64,000 nt of DNA. Source: Ascidia mentula (lineage: Eukaryota; Chordata; Ascidiacea; Phlebobranchia; Ascidiidae). The position numbers were made by a program, and so were the translations under genes. The stretch lies in contig OX387205.1 in assembly GCA_947561715.1 (NCBI GenBank), positions 5,461,001 through 5,525,000 of the forward strand, read 5' to 3'. The notes below the pieces were generated by a model. The model saw only the letters and a program-made list of their open reading frames with translations. It made no database searches and was not told the DNA's origin. This document shows positions 1 to 11,206 of this stretch, in pieces. Position 1 is the stretch's first letter. Each line of letters starts with the position of its first letter.

Positions 1-239
1 CACTGAAATGCTATGAAGCGCACGATATACATTGAAAAAAAAAAGGTTATTAAGCGTTGAAGGCAACACGACGTAAATCATCTACTTTACGTGTTATAAT
101 ACAAGGCTGTTGATAATACTGGTTGCTTTTATTTCATAGAATTCGTTTTATATGATATACAAAACCACAAAGAGGTTCAACACCAAATCAAATTCATTTG
201 TTTTACAATTTTGCAAGACATCGCGTTGTTTTTCGACAG

Positions 240-1073
240 GTCGATATAATTATGGACAAATTACCTTCGATATTGGCACAATTGCAAATAAAATAAATGT
301 CACAGTGGCCTTTGAAAAATGCTTTTCCTAAACATGTGGAAGCGAGAGCGTCGACAACCTTACAGTCTTCACTACAGTTCGGCATACACATCTACCAAGT
401 TAATCAACCGTCTTTCGATACCACAATAGAACGTGTGAATAGTTCTGTTGGGTGGAATTCTATTACTTATATTACTGTCAAATAGAAGAATTATATAAAC
501 AGCAGTAAGTCTATGAATAGGAATAAATGTTTAGTGTAATGCTTCAAAATTATTTGTCTATATAGCTTGGTAAGGAAACAGGGTTTGCGATAAAAAATTA
601 ATATGACCTAATCCCGCTAACCACACCTAAGTCGATTATATTCCTTTGCTGTTTTTTTCCAGTACATATATAGTTATTGGTTATTTTTATCAATTTCATC
701 AATTTTATCACATTTCAAATCAAATTATGTTAAAGTCAACATTTGTTTAAATAACCATTTAAAGAGATCTTTCCAATAGAACCAAAATTTGCAAAATCCA
801 AAAAATTTTTTCAATCGGTGTCACCTGAGGAATTATTTGGACCCCCATAAAGCGCGTGGTTTCACTTTTACAACTACTTGCAGATAAAAAGATTGGATGT
901 CAATTGGTGATTACAACATAGTAAACTCAACAAGACTTTGCGAGCGTTTCTCTGTGTTGTATAACAAGCTGCCAAGCTGGGGAAATACAACTGGTCCTTG
1001 TCCACCTTTTACTGCAATGTGCAACCCTTGTTACGGGACACGTGTTTTGCTGCAAACATATAGCTTAATGTAA
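240..1073 (+). pseudogene. L1: broken secreted-family gene (exons B, C', D)
   Basis: Subfamily 1 copy. Exon B lies at 240-504 with an intact acceptor (cgacag) and donor (gtaagt), but it carries an 8-nt deletion around 321-330, a small insertion and a TGG-to-TAG change near 484. Compared with the 270-nt homologues it is 265 nt and out of frame. Exon C survives only as its 3' half (about 770-870), and the C-D intron is almost gone, so C remnant and exon D (about 892-1,073) are nearly adjacent. Exon D has a 5-nt deletion before the GHVFCC block, which shifts the end out of frame. No exon A is in the window; it may lie to the left. Confidence 0.85.
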
Positions 1074-1470
1074 ATGTTAATAGTGTGCATATAACCGTCT
1101 GTCATATATTATTTTGTATCAATGTTTTTAACGCGAATGAAATTCAGTTTCATATGCAAGCATTTCACAAACAACTGCGCTTGTCAAAAATCTTCATCAT
1201 CCCTAAAATTAAGGGTAATATGCGCTGAATTCGGTTAAGTACATGCATATATATTATTTGTATATGCTGGTGTTTAACTCGAATGTAATCTGTTGCTTGG
1301 AATCGAGCAGCTTTCTGTCGGATTTACGCATGAAAAATAGATGGCAAACACTATGGGTTGGATTACTTAAATTCTTTTTTTAGATATCTATGTGTTTGTT
1401 GTAACAACACGCATGTTTCCCTAACTTATTTTTTACACATTTGAAACACATACGGACCGAAGGCTGCAGA
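1074..1470 (+). other. Family 3' flank (candidate 3' UTR block)
   Basis: After exon D stops, a block reading gtgcatataaccg followed by ctgtcat..ttattttgtat recurs behind L1, L3, L5, L6, L10, L11 and L15. It is followed by A/T-rich sequence containing the string aatgtaattcaat. It probably includes the 3' UTR and cleavage region of family genes. No ORF of note is present. Confidence 0.5.
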
Positions 1471-1479
1471 CGGTGTTAA

Positions 1480-1905
1480 GTTTTCCTGCAGGAGCTCCCA
1501 CAAGCTTTCTGGCATCCTGCTGGACAACACATTTTTTGACACGTTATAAAACGCCATTTCGTAATCCTTCGACAGTCTAGTCTAGTCTAGTCTAGTCTAC
1601 TCTCGCTCGTACTCTCTCGGCCCTGTCGGTTTTATCGCCATCGCGCTGTAACGTTTACACGTTCTTTCGTTAGTTAATTCGCTGCAGTTCAGTCACGTGT
1701 TAAACTCTTGTTAAATGGGCTTGACACAAATTAAACTTAAGGCACCTGGTATTGCAATCGTGTCTTTCAATTAATAAACAAGTCTGCCACGGAGTTTCAA
1801 ATCAAGTAGTCTTCAGCAAGAACACGCAAGCAGACTTAGCTTCAGCGAAGCAGCGACTGGGAATCCTATTGGTACGCTGCACTGTGCCACCTCATTGGTA
1901 AATTG
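1480..1905. repeat. Dispersed repeat with AGTCT microsatellite
   Basis: The left edge (about 1,480-1,550) is an inverted, diverged copy of the tail seen at 3,840-3,985 and 39,475-39,630. About 1,573-1,601 is a pentamer microsatellite of AGTCT units. The right part (about 1,770-1,885, starting attaataaacaagtctgcc) recurs at about 42,306-42,425. The aataaacaag near its end would suit a 3' LTR or polyadenylation region, but I found no matching second terminus. Confidence 0.45.
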
Positions 1906-2265
1906 TGTCAATATCGTGTAAAAATGAGCAGTTTGATTTCTGGACTTACAAAGTTTTTGCATGGCGCAGAAGTTTACCCTGTTTGGCTTAAAAGTAAAAT
2001 ATATTTTCATGGTAGAACAGTTGTTTTGCATTTTTTTATTCGGTAAACGTTTTGTAACATAGTCAGACAAAGATATACTTATTGTTTATTATAAAATACA
2101 GAGGCCTTATAAATTTCACTTTCAAAATCTTTAAAAAACAGGTGTAAATATTTTTATTTGCAATTCAGTCCAAAGGGAATGATTAAATCATAGGGAAAAA
2201 AGCAATATATCATTTTGCAAAACATGAATATGTACAAATTGAATTTACAGATTGTGCAATTAAAT

Positions 2266-3290
2266 TTACTGAGCAGGTCTACAACAAAACACATGTCCTA
2301 TAACATAGCAAGGGTTGTAGAGTGATGTAAAAGGTGGACAAGGACCAGTTGTGTTTCCCCAGCTTGGCAGCTTGTTGTACAACACAGAGTAACGCACACA
2401 AAGTCTTGTTGAGTTCACTATGTTGTCATCACCAATGGACATCCAATCGCCCACTTGGTCTTTAAAAAGTGTTGTGCAGGTAAATCGGAAAAAAAATTCA
2501 AGTACTGTAACGTGCTGTGATGTAATTTGTACTTCACACTTATGTGACGAAAATGATGTAATGAATGACTTGCAGTTCGGCACTGCCCAGGTAAACACTA
2601 GTAATGCACCGAAACAGCTTATTTATATATTCGGCCGAAACTACGGTTTAAATTCGGCAAACCGAACTTTCAGTGCATCCGTATAGTAAACACCTCCGTA
2701 CTGTCCGAGATAAGTAAATTTGACAATTGATTGTGATAGCATCGTGGCCCCTGCGATTGCATACTTGCTATATGTAGATTCTTGTATATATTCTGTGGTT
2801 TTTGTGGGGAGAATCAATCTACATTTGGATCGACTTTGCGTAGAATCATCGTCTGTATTCTGCACGATATTTCGTTTCTATCTTTGGTGTCAACTGAATA
2901 AACAAACTAACCCAAGTTTGGTTTGTTTAGTGAAGCGGAGTTTGGAAACGCAGTCGCAGCAAAACACGCAAACAACCAATAAACATCTTATTCTCTACAA
3001 AACAAAGCACATGTAAAAACACAATAAAATATCCGGAACTTTTTTGTAATAGATTTTTGTGGTTAAAATTTAATTGAGCACTATAACTATAGTGTGTGGG
3101 CAAATTTAATAATTCACTTATAATTTCACACCCGAGATAATGATATATTATTAGATTAGTGTGATCACTCTGACTGCATGATAAACTTGCAAATATTTTA
3201 CACAAGGTACCACATTTCTTACAGGTGTCCAATTGTTTCCAAAAATGGTTTCAATTACAAGGACTTTCTTGTTTTGGCAAATTTGTGGGC
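2266..3290 (-). pseudogene. L2: truncated secreted-family gene (D + part of C)
   Basis: Exon D is 2,266-2,461 and fully open, ending HVFCCRPAQ-stop. Its splice acceptor reads ttttaa instead of ttttag, as also in L9 and L16. Exon C is present only as its 3' part (about 3,213-3,288), and its donor is changed (aaatgt in place of gtatgt). At about 3,288 the match stops and the sequence carrying the basic ORF at 3,456 begins, so exons A, B and the start of C are lost. The C-D intron carries a roughly 390-base repeat (about 2,618-3,005) also found in L16. Confidence 0.8.
2618..3005. repeat. ~390-bp repeat shared with L16 intron
   Basis: A closely similar copy lies at about 61,270-61,668, also inside the C-D intron of a family gene. 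Its left part holds an imperfect palindrome (tgcaccgaaa ... tttcggtgca, clearest in the 61-kb copy) with ttcggccgaaac in the middle, of a type seen at termini of hAT-like elements. The right end is aaacatcttattctc. Confidence 0.5.
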
Positions 3291-3455
3291 GACAGAATTA
3301 GCAAAATACACCGCGTGCGTTTCACACGGTTCGCATTTGACATTTCGGCACCATCCAAACGGCTTTATATGACGGGTTCGGCAAACTCATATCATTTGAG
3401 GGTGGTAACGTAATTGTGACGTTACATTTCGTAAGAAGCCGCTTCGCCTTTGAAC

Positions 3456-3842
3456 ATGACTCATCACATACCGTACAACGTCGAGGCCGACTTCAGGGAT
3501 TACGAGAACTATTATCACTGCCATGCCGGCCGCGGCTTACCGCATTTCGCTGGCTCGCTCTCGATGCGCGGACATGGGCTCGGTAACCTGTTCGCCAGTT
3601 TAGGCCGCACCGTGTTACCGGTGCTAAAATCGGGCGCACGACAAGTGGGAAAGCAGTTTCTGGAATCGGTTTCGCAAGTAAAGTCACGCCGGACATGCTC
3701 ACGAAAGGCGGCTATAAAGAGATTGCGACAGGCGGGTCGCCGGTTATTGGCCACTGCGAGTCGGAACTTGACGTTGCCACCTGGCGAACCGACGAAGAAG
3801 CGTAAATGCAAGAAACCGACAGGCAAACGCAAACGCAGTTAG
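3456..3842 (+). CDS. Small basic protein, core-protein-X-like (viral-like element)
   Basis: An ATG-started ORF of 128 aa. The N-terminal third is mixed (HIPYNVEADFRDYENYY). Residues about 27-65 contain GRGLPHFAGS, RGHGLGNLF and LPVLKSGARQVGKQFLESV. The C-terminus is strongly basic (KKRKCKK, GKRKRS). The pattern of glycine-rich stretch, F..L.R..LP.LK.GA..VGK, then a Lys/Arg tail is one I associate with short DNA-condensing proteins in Maverick/Polinton and adintovirus-like elements, where homology to adenoviral core protein X has been proposed. No capsid, polymerase or integrase gene is adjacent. Base composition is clearly more GC-rich than its neighbours, which supports a foreign origin. It interrupts exon C of L2. 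A host protamine-like protein is an alternative. Confidence 0.5.
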   Translation: MTHHIPYNVEADFRDYENYYHCHAGRGLPHFAGSLSMRGHGLGNLFASLGRTVLPVLKSGARQVGKQFLESVSQVKSRRTCSRKAAIKRLRQAGRRLLATASRNLTLPPGEPTKKRKCKKPTGKRKRS

Positions 3843-3985
3843 TTAGTAATTGTCTGGTCTAGTTGGGTGGCAAAGTGAATAACATAAAATGTGTTAACGG
3901 TTTTTGACTAGTTACAATGAGGAAAAGGTCTGTCGTCGAGCCGGATGCCAGAAGACTGTGATAGTTCTGCAGGAAATCCTAACAC
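3843..3985 (+). repeat. Tail of the basic-ORF element
   Basis: This stretch is nearly identical to 39,480-39,630 and diverged-inverted at about 1,480-1,550. It contains a short start-codon ORF, MRKRSVVEPDARRL-stop at 3,917; the 39.5-kb copy reads on to CEFCRKV before stopping. It looks like the truncated beginning of a second gene of the same element. Confidence 0.4.
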
Positions 3986-4312
3986 CGTGTACGATTCCAA
4001 GCAACATAGTTTACATTCGAGTTAAAAAAACTTAATGTAATTCAATGTGTAATTCGCCGTTTTTAAATCGTTTTCCGTATTCAAATACGTTCCAGCATAT
4101 CCCTATAATATATTAACGCACTTAACCGAATTCTAGACATTACCAGGAATGCTCGGAGGACATTAACATGGATTTTATGGATGATGAAGATTTCTGATAA
4201 GCGCAGTTGTTTGTGAAATGCAGGATATGAAACTAATTTTCATTCCCGACAAAAACATTGATATAAAATAATAGATGACAGACGGTTATATGCACACTTT
4301 TTACAATTTTAT

Positions 4313-6111
4313 TTAAGCTTTAGGTTTACAGCAAAAGACGTGTCCTTTAATGTAACAAGGGTTGTACATTGCAGTAAAAGGTGGACAAGGACCAGTTGTG
4401 TTTCCCCAGCTTGGTAGCTTGTTATACAACACAGAGTAACGCTCACAAAGTCTAGTAGATTTGATTACATTGTCATCACCAATTGACATCCAGTCGCCCG
4501 CTAGATCTCTGAAAACAGTTCAGATAACAGTTCAAATTAATTGCTGTAATTTAATTAACATGCAAACCAATGTATGTGTTGGACATGTTGCAACAAATAG
4601 GATATCGACAAATTTAAAATATCCTACCTCATTAGAACTAATATCACTTACCTTTAAAACAAAGTTTTTAGAAGTTGTGCCACTATGTTACTGATAGTAT
4701 ATTATGATATATTACTATAAATTTTTAAAATACCCCCCTCCCATTATACGAGGTTATGTGCAGCATACGGAACCAAAAAACTTTCTTGTATTCTTAAGAG
4801 GTTTCGAAGGATTTCGCAAAATTGATTTCAATATTGCTAACATCTAGCAAGTTTGCTATCATTTATTGGAAACGACATACTTTACAGGTGTCCAATTGTC
4901 GCCAAAAGTGGTTTCAGTTACAAGAACTTTCTTGTTTTGGCAAATTTGTGTGCTGTTGCAAAGTTCCCATTTTTTTTCAACTTGCAAACAGCTCTGGCGC
5001 TATCCCAAGTCAAGTTATAGCCAAGGTGGTAATATTGTAGTTTGTATGATCCGTATGTTTGGATCTTCTGCAAAACTAAGAACATTTAAAGATTTATTTT
5101 GAAACAAAATGTATCCATGAAAAAAAAAATACAGTTAATTGCTCCACCAAAATACATTCCACTAAAGGACTACTTAAAGCCTTTTGTAAATTAGACTTTG
5201 TCTAAAGAAGCGATTCCTAACCTTTTATCTCAAATACTTTTTCCAACTAGTATTAAAATCTTTTAACTGGGAATTTAATTATTGCATTTTCGCTGTATCT
5301 GGTATACTTTTTTAACTTTTTAGGCCGCATTGCGTGATCAATTGGCAAATTAGGGTACGAAACACAGTGATACTGAATAAAATATTTCTCTTTCAGCTAC
5401 TTTTGTATATTTCGGTGCCGACCACACCATAATTTCACACTGGTGGGAAAGTTCCCGCCAGTTAAGATCTTCTGGTCTAAAACAATCCAATTCCTGTTTA
5501 ATTTTGTCACCGTATATTGGTTTCATGGAACACGGTGTAATGCAAATACTCTATTAAGCTTATGGGTGTACTTTAAACCACCAACACAAACTTACATCTA
5601 TTGTTGTAACGCTTCCAAGAAACAGTAATAGGCTTTTGCTTCCATCCTGAATTGCTATTCGTCCCTGTTATTGTTAAATTTCGAAGACGAAAATATTAAA
5701 CTTTAGTGAAGACTGTTTATTTGGTCTTGCTCTCGCATCCACGTGCTTTGCGACTTTAACTGCACATCTTTGATATGGCACAGTGACGTTTATGCTATCG
5801 GCAGTTGTACCAACATCGAATCTGGTTTTTCTCGTAAGAGTTCGACCTGTAGATAATAGACAAAAACATGTACTACTTTAACGTTTTGGCATAGGTCCAT
5901 GGATTTATTTGATTAAAGGCGGTAATTATTCCTAACTTTCAAAAGTAATTGCTTGTTAGTGACCATTATTTGTATTCCAATGGTCTCTGCCTACATTACC
6001 TCAATCTAACTACACTTTTTATAATTTTTAAGAACAATTACTTATTCACGTACCTTGGTAAACGACGACAAAAAGACCAAGAACCCAAATACCGATAACA
6101 GCCAAAGACAT
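4313..6111 (-). pseudogene. L3: secreted-family gene, subfamily 3, two frameshifts
   Basis: All four exons are recognisable: A 6,054-6,111 (signal peptide MSLAVIGIWVLG..., phase-1 donor gtacgt), B 5,596-5,846, C 4,881-5,075 and D 4,313-4,508 (RDLAGDWMSIGDDN ... CCKPKA-stop). Exon B is 251 nt, 19 nt shorter than its 270-nt partner in L11. Exon C is 195 nt, one short of 196, with the loss in a homopolymer run (a T run on the + strand near 4,970-4,977). Both changes shift the frame, so the product would be truncated. The whole region 3,840-6,700 is a duplicate of 39,475-42,300, where L11 is intact. A sequencing error could explain the 1-nt loss but not the 19-nt one. Confidence 0.8.
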
Positions 6112-7184
6112 TGCTATCTTGTAAACCGCCAGTGACTGGTAATGCATTGGTGCTGTCGATTGTGGGTGTAAATTAATCACAGCATAGCGGACTTCCACAA
6201 TATTGTAATACTGTTCATCCCAGGATGGCAGAACAAACTTCTACTTTAAACCTGTTTGTTTGCATCGTGAAGCACCAAAGAAAATACTATCCTAAGCGAA
6301 ATACAATTTGACATAAAAAGGTCACATTCAATCAGTATGCCAATCTACGGGAACGACGAGTCGAATTTGAGACCGCCCACTCAGTCCAAACAGTATTACG
6401 GAGTACATTGCATATTTGTCATCGTGTAACGTTGCCGCTTAACTATAAACCAGGAGGCAGAGTTAAAAATTATAAATGAAACAGATTGGATAGTGACGAG
6501 GGGCCGGTAAAAACTGCCATTGGTTATCTGAAACCGACCCTCTGGTGTGGCGATATTGCAAAAAATTTTTTATTTGTTTTACTGATTACAAAAACGACAA
6601 ATGACAATTATTTTGCAAAAATCACATGATTGCGTCTTATATTGTGTTTTGTTTGACCGAAGAACAAGTTTTTGGCTTATTTTTAACATAACACTTTAAA
6701 TTGCAATATTTGTATAACAACGGATGCGGTTGGTTGAAATGATGGTCAGATGAAAACCACTCCAAGTTGTGATCACTGTGTATTCATCTCAATACAGTTT
6801 GGTACAAACTTCCAGGAACAAGCAACGCTATGGTATCTAATAGTTCCATGGAAATTCACAAGCTACAAGGGTCGAAACAGAATGAATTTTCTCTTGGACA
6901 AATCGCTAATTACGTTCAATTTCACAATCAAATGTCTCATGTTAGTTGAAAGATACGTAAACAGGACTGTTGGAAATTACTTTGAGGGAAACACTTAGAA
7001 ATTCTTTTCTGTTATTTTGTAACTTATCAACAATTTATCCTATAGTATAGAGCATGGGTTGCGCATGTGTCAACATGGGATTATGCGTTACAAACGAGCG
7101 GAAGTCCGTTTTGCCGTGAGGAAATTGCACAAACAATCGACAACGGCATTATGTCACCCATCACTGACGATTAACAAGATAGCA

Positions 7185-7242
7185 ATGCGTTTGGCTGTGG
7201 TTGGGATTTTGCTTCTTGTCCATTTGACCACCATCTGTCAAG
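7185..7242 (+). pseudogene. L4: orphan exon A, subfamily 2
   Basis: Signal-peptide exon MRLAVVGILLLVHLTTICQ with an intact donor (caag/gtacgt). The 150 bases before the ATG match those of L9 and L13 (tatcctatagtatagagcat ... acgattaacaagatagca). The A-B intron runs to about 7,643, just short of where exon B should start, and there the homology breaks at the Penelope insertion. No exon B, C or D follows. Confidence 0.75.
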
Positions 7243-8031
7243 GTACGTAAACTGGAAGTAGTTGTTGGAATTATTACTTGGACTGAGAAAAGATTAACCA
7301 CAGATGGTTTACAAATTTAAATACAAAATTGTTACTGCCAATGGTTTGAATGACCTGTTGCCCATAGTGGATTCTACCATTGTTTGTCTCTGCAACATGG
7401 TTTGTCTCTGCAAGACCTATGATATTATGGTGCCAAACTGAGGTGACAGTGAATGCACAGTCACCACTTCGAGGATTCGTTTTCATATGGCCAGCAGGTT
7501 ACTAAAACCATGGGTAGACACAGGTTGTATCAACGAAATCCATTCAGGGGAATTACTGCAACTGCAACACGTTTACGAACCAACCTTAGAGCGTAATAAT
7601 TTAGATCTAGTTAGAAAATTAACAAAACATCTTGCTAATCAAAACTACACTTAATGTAATTCAATAGAAAAAAAAACGTCAGAAATTTGACTGCAGGATT
7701 CAGCCTTTGCAGGTCTGTAACCGACAGATCTGTCTTTGCAAATCAATATAACATTTCTAGAGCTCCAAAAGGAGTAAAATACGAGGGAAGTGACGTAGAA
7801 CTGCGATAAGGCGATAACGCACACAGAATACAGAAACAGTGACGGAAAAGAGGACAAATAGGATAGGAGAGCGCAAAGATGGTCATTTTATGCGGGGCAA
7901 AATCATAGCCTGAATGTTTATTGACGCCCTGAGATCGTTTAGCCATTTGTCTTCACAAATATGTAAAAGAACCATGGGAGGTTGTTGGACGAAAATTACC
8001 GTAAAACAATGTGCAATGTCTGGTTTGTTTT

Positions 8032-8683
8032 TCAAAAAGATGGGGTGTTTATTTCGATAGTGTTTTGCCAACGCCATCTTGCCCCTTTGGCACCTTTAAA
8101 ACAACCTGCTCGGCATGTGGAATGGTATGAATTCCACCTCGTGCTTAAACGTTTTTTTGTTTGGCCAACATATTGTTCTTTGCATGTTGTGCAGGTAGCC
8201 ACGTAGATACCATGACTCCTGCAAGTAAGTTTTTGTCGTAAAGGGATGGTGTGCTGGAAAGGGGTGGTGATACCAGTGGCAGAGTAAACCATTGTCTTGA
8301 AATTCTTTCGGGCGCCGCATATTGAACCTTTTCCGCAAGGCCGAGAATACCCATCAGTCTGTGTGTTTCCAAGTGCAAGGGCACTGTGGTTTGTCAAAAT
8401 GGCGCCAAGTGTTTTTGGTCGCTTAAAAGTGACGGAAGCTGCAGGTTTAAGAGCTCTTTCCTTTGTGGAGAGTTATATCTCCCTTTGTGGAGAGTTGTAA
8501 TATGTTTGGAAATGCAGTGGCCAATACTACCCTTTTACCTGTTGTTTGGGTATACAAGCATTTGTCGAATTGGGTAACAACATTTTCCAGACAGTACATT
8601 GTAAGATGGACAAGTAGGCCCCGGCCTGCGGCACTGTACCTGGTATGTGCTTGCAGTGCATGTTTCTTATGCGAGACTGACAA
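8032..8683 (-). pseudogene. Inverted Penelope fragment: RT piece fused to GIY-YIG endonuclease
   Basis: On the minus strand a piece of reverse transcriptase (HALQAHTRYSAAGRG ... CLYTQT) is joined directly to KRVVLATAFPNILQL, skipping the RT core that separates the two in the forward copy (9,349 to about 9,943). The endonuclease follows in another frame at 8,397-8,032 with HGIYVATC and EQYVGQTKKR, the GIY-YIG signature. Confidence 0.7.
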
Positions 8684-8931
8684 GGATGGTAAAATTATGG
8701 TTTTAGATCATTCTGACTACTATACCATAATGCGCAAGGAGCGAAGTTGTTTTGAAAAATCTCCACAGGGCCTGCGTCATAGACAACGACATGTTATACC
8801 ACACAGCGGGACTAAAGTCCACCGGCAACGATTATCACCATGTCTCAGGCCCGTCATCGAAGTTTTTTACTGACAGTCGACCTGCCTTTGCCTATCCCTT
8901 ATTCAAAACACACAAACTCGCACCTGAATAA

Positions 8932-9717
8932 ATGCAACTGGCGAAGTGTCTGGATATACCGTCGCGACTCGTACATGCTCCGGGTAATACTACGCTGTCA
9001 CGCATCACAGCACTTCTAGAGCACCTTTTAAAACCTGTTAGCGTGCTTTTCTGTCAAAGCACAGTGGACGAACTCTGCAAAGACAGCAAACACTTACTAG
9101 CACTCGAAAAGTGTAAATCGGAGTACTTATTACGTGGCCTCCCAAAAAATCTGGTAATCGTGGCTGCAGATGTACAGGCCCTTTACCCGAGCCTTGACCG
9201 AGGTTTAACAGAAAAAGGCAGTGGAACATGCACTGCAAGCACATACCAGGTACAGTGCCGCAGGCCGGGGCCTACTTGTCCATCTTACAATGTACTGTCT
9301 GGAAAATGTTGTTACCCAATTCGACAATTGCTTGTATACCCAAACATCAGCTATAATTACCATTGATAATCACTCGGTATCTGTGGCAAACATTGCTTTG
9401 CATTATATCATTCAACTATGCGCTATACCATTCATAAACACGCAATACTGATAAAAAGATTTATTGACGACATAATCTTGGTCTCTACAAGTCCAGGTGA
9501 TGCCAAAGTAGTGCAGGGGAAACTCAAAAAGACATTTGCCAGATTCAACCTGTTGCTCACGTTTCGACAAGCGTGCACAGCCCAATCTGGAGGAGTCCTG
9601 GAATTCCTAGACGTCCTCCATGTGACTTCGGTTGACACTGAAAAAGGTTTCGTCACAAAAGACTTTGTGAAACCGACGGCCTTGGGAAGACGGTTCTTAA
9701 ACGGGTTATCGCACTAA
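8932..9717 (+). pseudogene. Penelope reverse transcriptase, disrupted
   Basis: Two open pieces. The piece at 8,932-9,366 carries fingers/palm sequence (LRGLPKNLVIVAADVQALYPSLD, Asp of RT motif A), then an out-of-frame stretch. The piece at 9,418-9,717 contains IKRFIDDIILVS, the FxDD catalytic motif C, and EFLDVLHV downstream as in Penelope RTs. The break between them and the weak match of 9,221-9,366 show it is not translatable as one protein. It belongs to the same unit as the endonuclease at 10,090. Confidence 0.7.
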
Positions 9718-10089
9718 CCCCCTTGTGTGTTTAAATCAATTGTTTTCGCAGAAGCAGTACGTATGCGCCGCCTAAACGAGGTAGACAGGGACTTCATGCA
9801 CAGCCCTGAACGGTTGAAGCAGAAATGTCTACGATCTCATTTCCCCAAGAAGATGACATCAGATGTCGTAGTAACAGCGGCCAACTGGAAACAACGGTTT
9901 GGCTCCGCAACACGATACAGAAGTCCCACAAAAGGGTAGTATGGGCCACTGCATTTCCAAACATATTACAACTCTCCACAAAGGAAAGAGCTCTTAAACC
10001 TGCAGCTTCCCAAAATCACTTGGCGCCATTTTGACAAACCACAGTGCCCTTGCACTTGGAAACACACAGACTGATGGGTATTCTCGGCC

Positions 10090-10362
10090 TTGCGGAAAAG
10101 GTGCAACCGAAAGAATTTCAAGACAATTGTTTACTCTGCCACTGGTATCACCACCCCTTTCCAGCACACCATCCCTTTACGACAAAAACTTACTTGCAGG
10201 AGTTATGGTATCTACGTGGCTACCTGCACAACATGCAAAGAACAATATGTTGGCCAAACAAAAAAACGTTTTAGCACGAGGTGGAATTCACATCGTTCCA
10301 CATGCCGAGCAGGTTGTTTCAAAGATGCCAAGATGGCGTCCGGCAAGACACTATCGAAATAA
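10090..10362 (+). pseudogene. GIY-YIG endonuclease domain of Penelope-like element
   Basis: The open frame includes YSATGITTPFQH, a cysteine-containing linker, then YGIYVATCTTCKEQYVGQTKKR and FSTRWNSHRSTC. GIY and YVG are the core of the GIY-YIG nuclease that Penelope elements use for integration. A parallel frame (10,031-10,528) gives the tail HYRNKHPILFKNKPDIAHCF. The element tail with pyrimidine-rich sequence runs to about 10,924. Confidence 0.75.
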
Positions 10363-11206
10363 ACACCCCATCTTATTTAAAAACAAACCAGACATTGCAC
10401 ATTGTTTTACGGTAATTTTCGTCGAAGAACCTCCCATGGTTCTTTTAGATATTTGTGATGACAAAGAGCTAAACGACCGCAGGGCATCAATAACCATTCA
10501 GGCTATTAATTTGCCCCGCATAAAATGACCATCTTTGCGCTCTCCCATCCTTTTTCTCCGCTTTTCCGTCACTGTTTCTGTATTCTGTGTGCGTTATCGC
10601 CTTATCGCAGTTCTACGTCACTGCCCTTGCTCCCCCCCACCTTCGTTTGCGTTTGGCTACTTACAGTTTTAGTGAAGTCTCTCTTCGCTTCTCTTGCTAC
10701 CACAGCGGCTTGTCGCAGAAAACAGTTTTTATCGTTCTAATCGCTTTGTTTTTTTTTGTCGTGGCAGTCCCGAAAGTGTTTTTTAATTATTTAATTTAAT
10801 TTTTTATTGCTATTCTGTTTTCAGACAGAAACTGAAGATGCCAATAGGCGAAAGTAATATTTCTTTAATAAAGATCTTATACTGATGTGATCGTCTTTTA
10901 CTCCTTTTGGAGCTCTAGGAATGTTAATGTAATTCAATGCATAATTCGCAGTTTTTGATTCGTTTTCCATATATTCAAGTACGTTTCAGCATATCCCTAT
11001 AACATATGAACGCTCTTCAAAGATTTCTAGGCATTACCAGGAATACTCTGCACACATTAGCGTGGATTTTATGGATGACGAAGATTTTTGATAAGCGCAG
11101 TTGTTTGTGAAATGCTTGGACATGAATCTGATTTTCATTCGCGATAAAAAACATAGATAAAAAATAATAGATGACAGGCGGTTATATGAACACTTTTTAC
11201 ATTTGC

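Larger units (their letters stand above)
7666..10924 (+). mobile_element. Penelope-like element with inverted partial copy
   Basis: The right half is a Penelope-type unit in + orientation: reverse transcriptase pieces (about 8,690-9,717) followed by a GIY-YIG endonuclease (about 10,090-10,362) and tail. The left part (about 7,741-8,683) is an inverted, internally deleted copy of the same 3' half. The outer edges are inverted repeats (left aacatttctagagctcc, right ctaggaatgtt mirrored). A 15-base string ttaatgtaattcaat occurs immediately left (7,651-7,665) and right (10,925-10,939), consistent with target duplication or microhomology. Reading frames are interrupted, so it is probably dead. Confidence 0.8.

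Noticed and set aside
203..391. Minus ORF opposite L1 exon B, and similar short frames opposite other family exons
   Set aside because: Mirror frames of the coding exons; they follow exon duplication and show no separate conservation signal.
3456..3842. Calling the basic ORF a histone or protamine
   Set aside because: The basic tail alone would allow it, but the RGHGLGNLF and LPVLKSGARQVGKQ blocks, GC-rich composition and disruption of a family exon fit an inserted element better.
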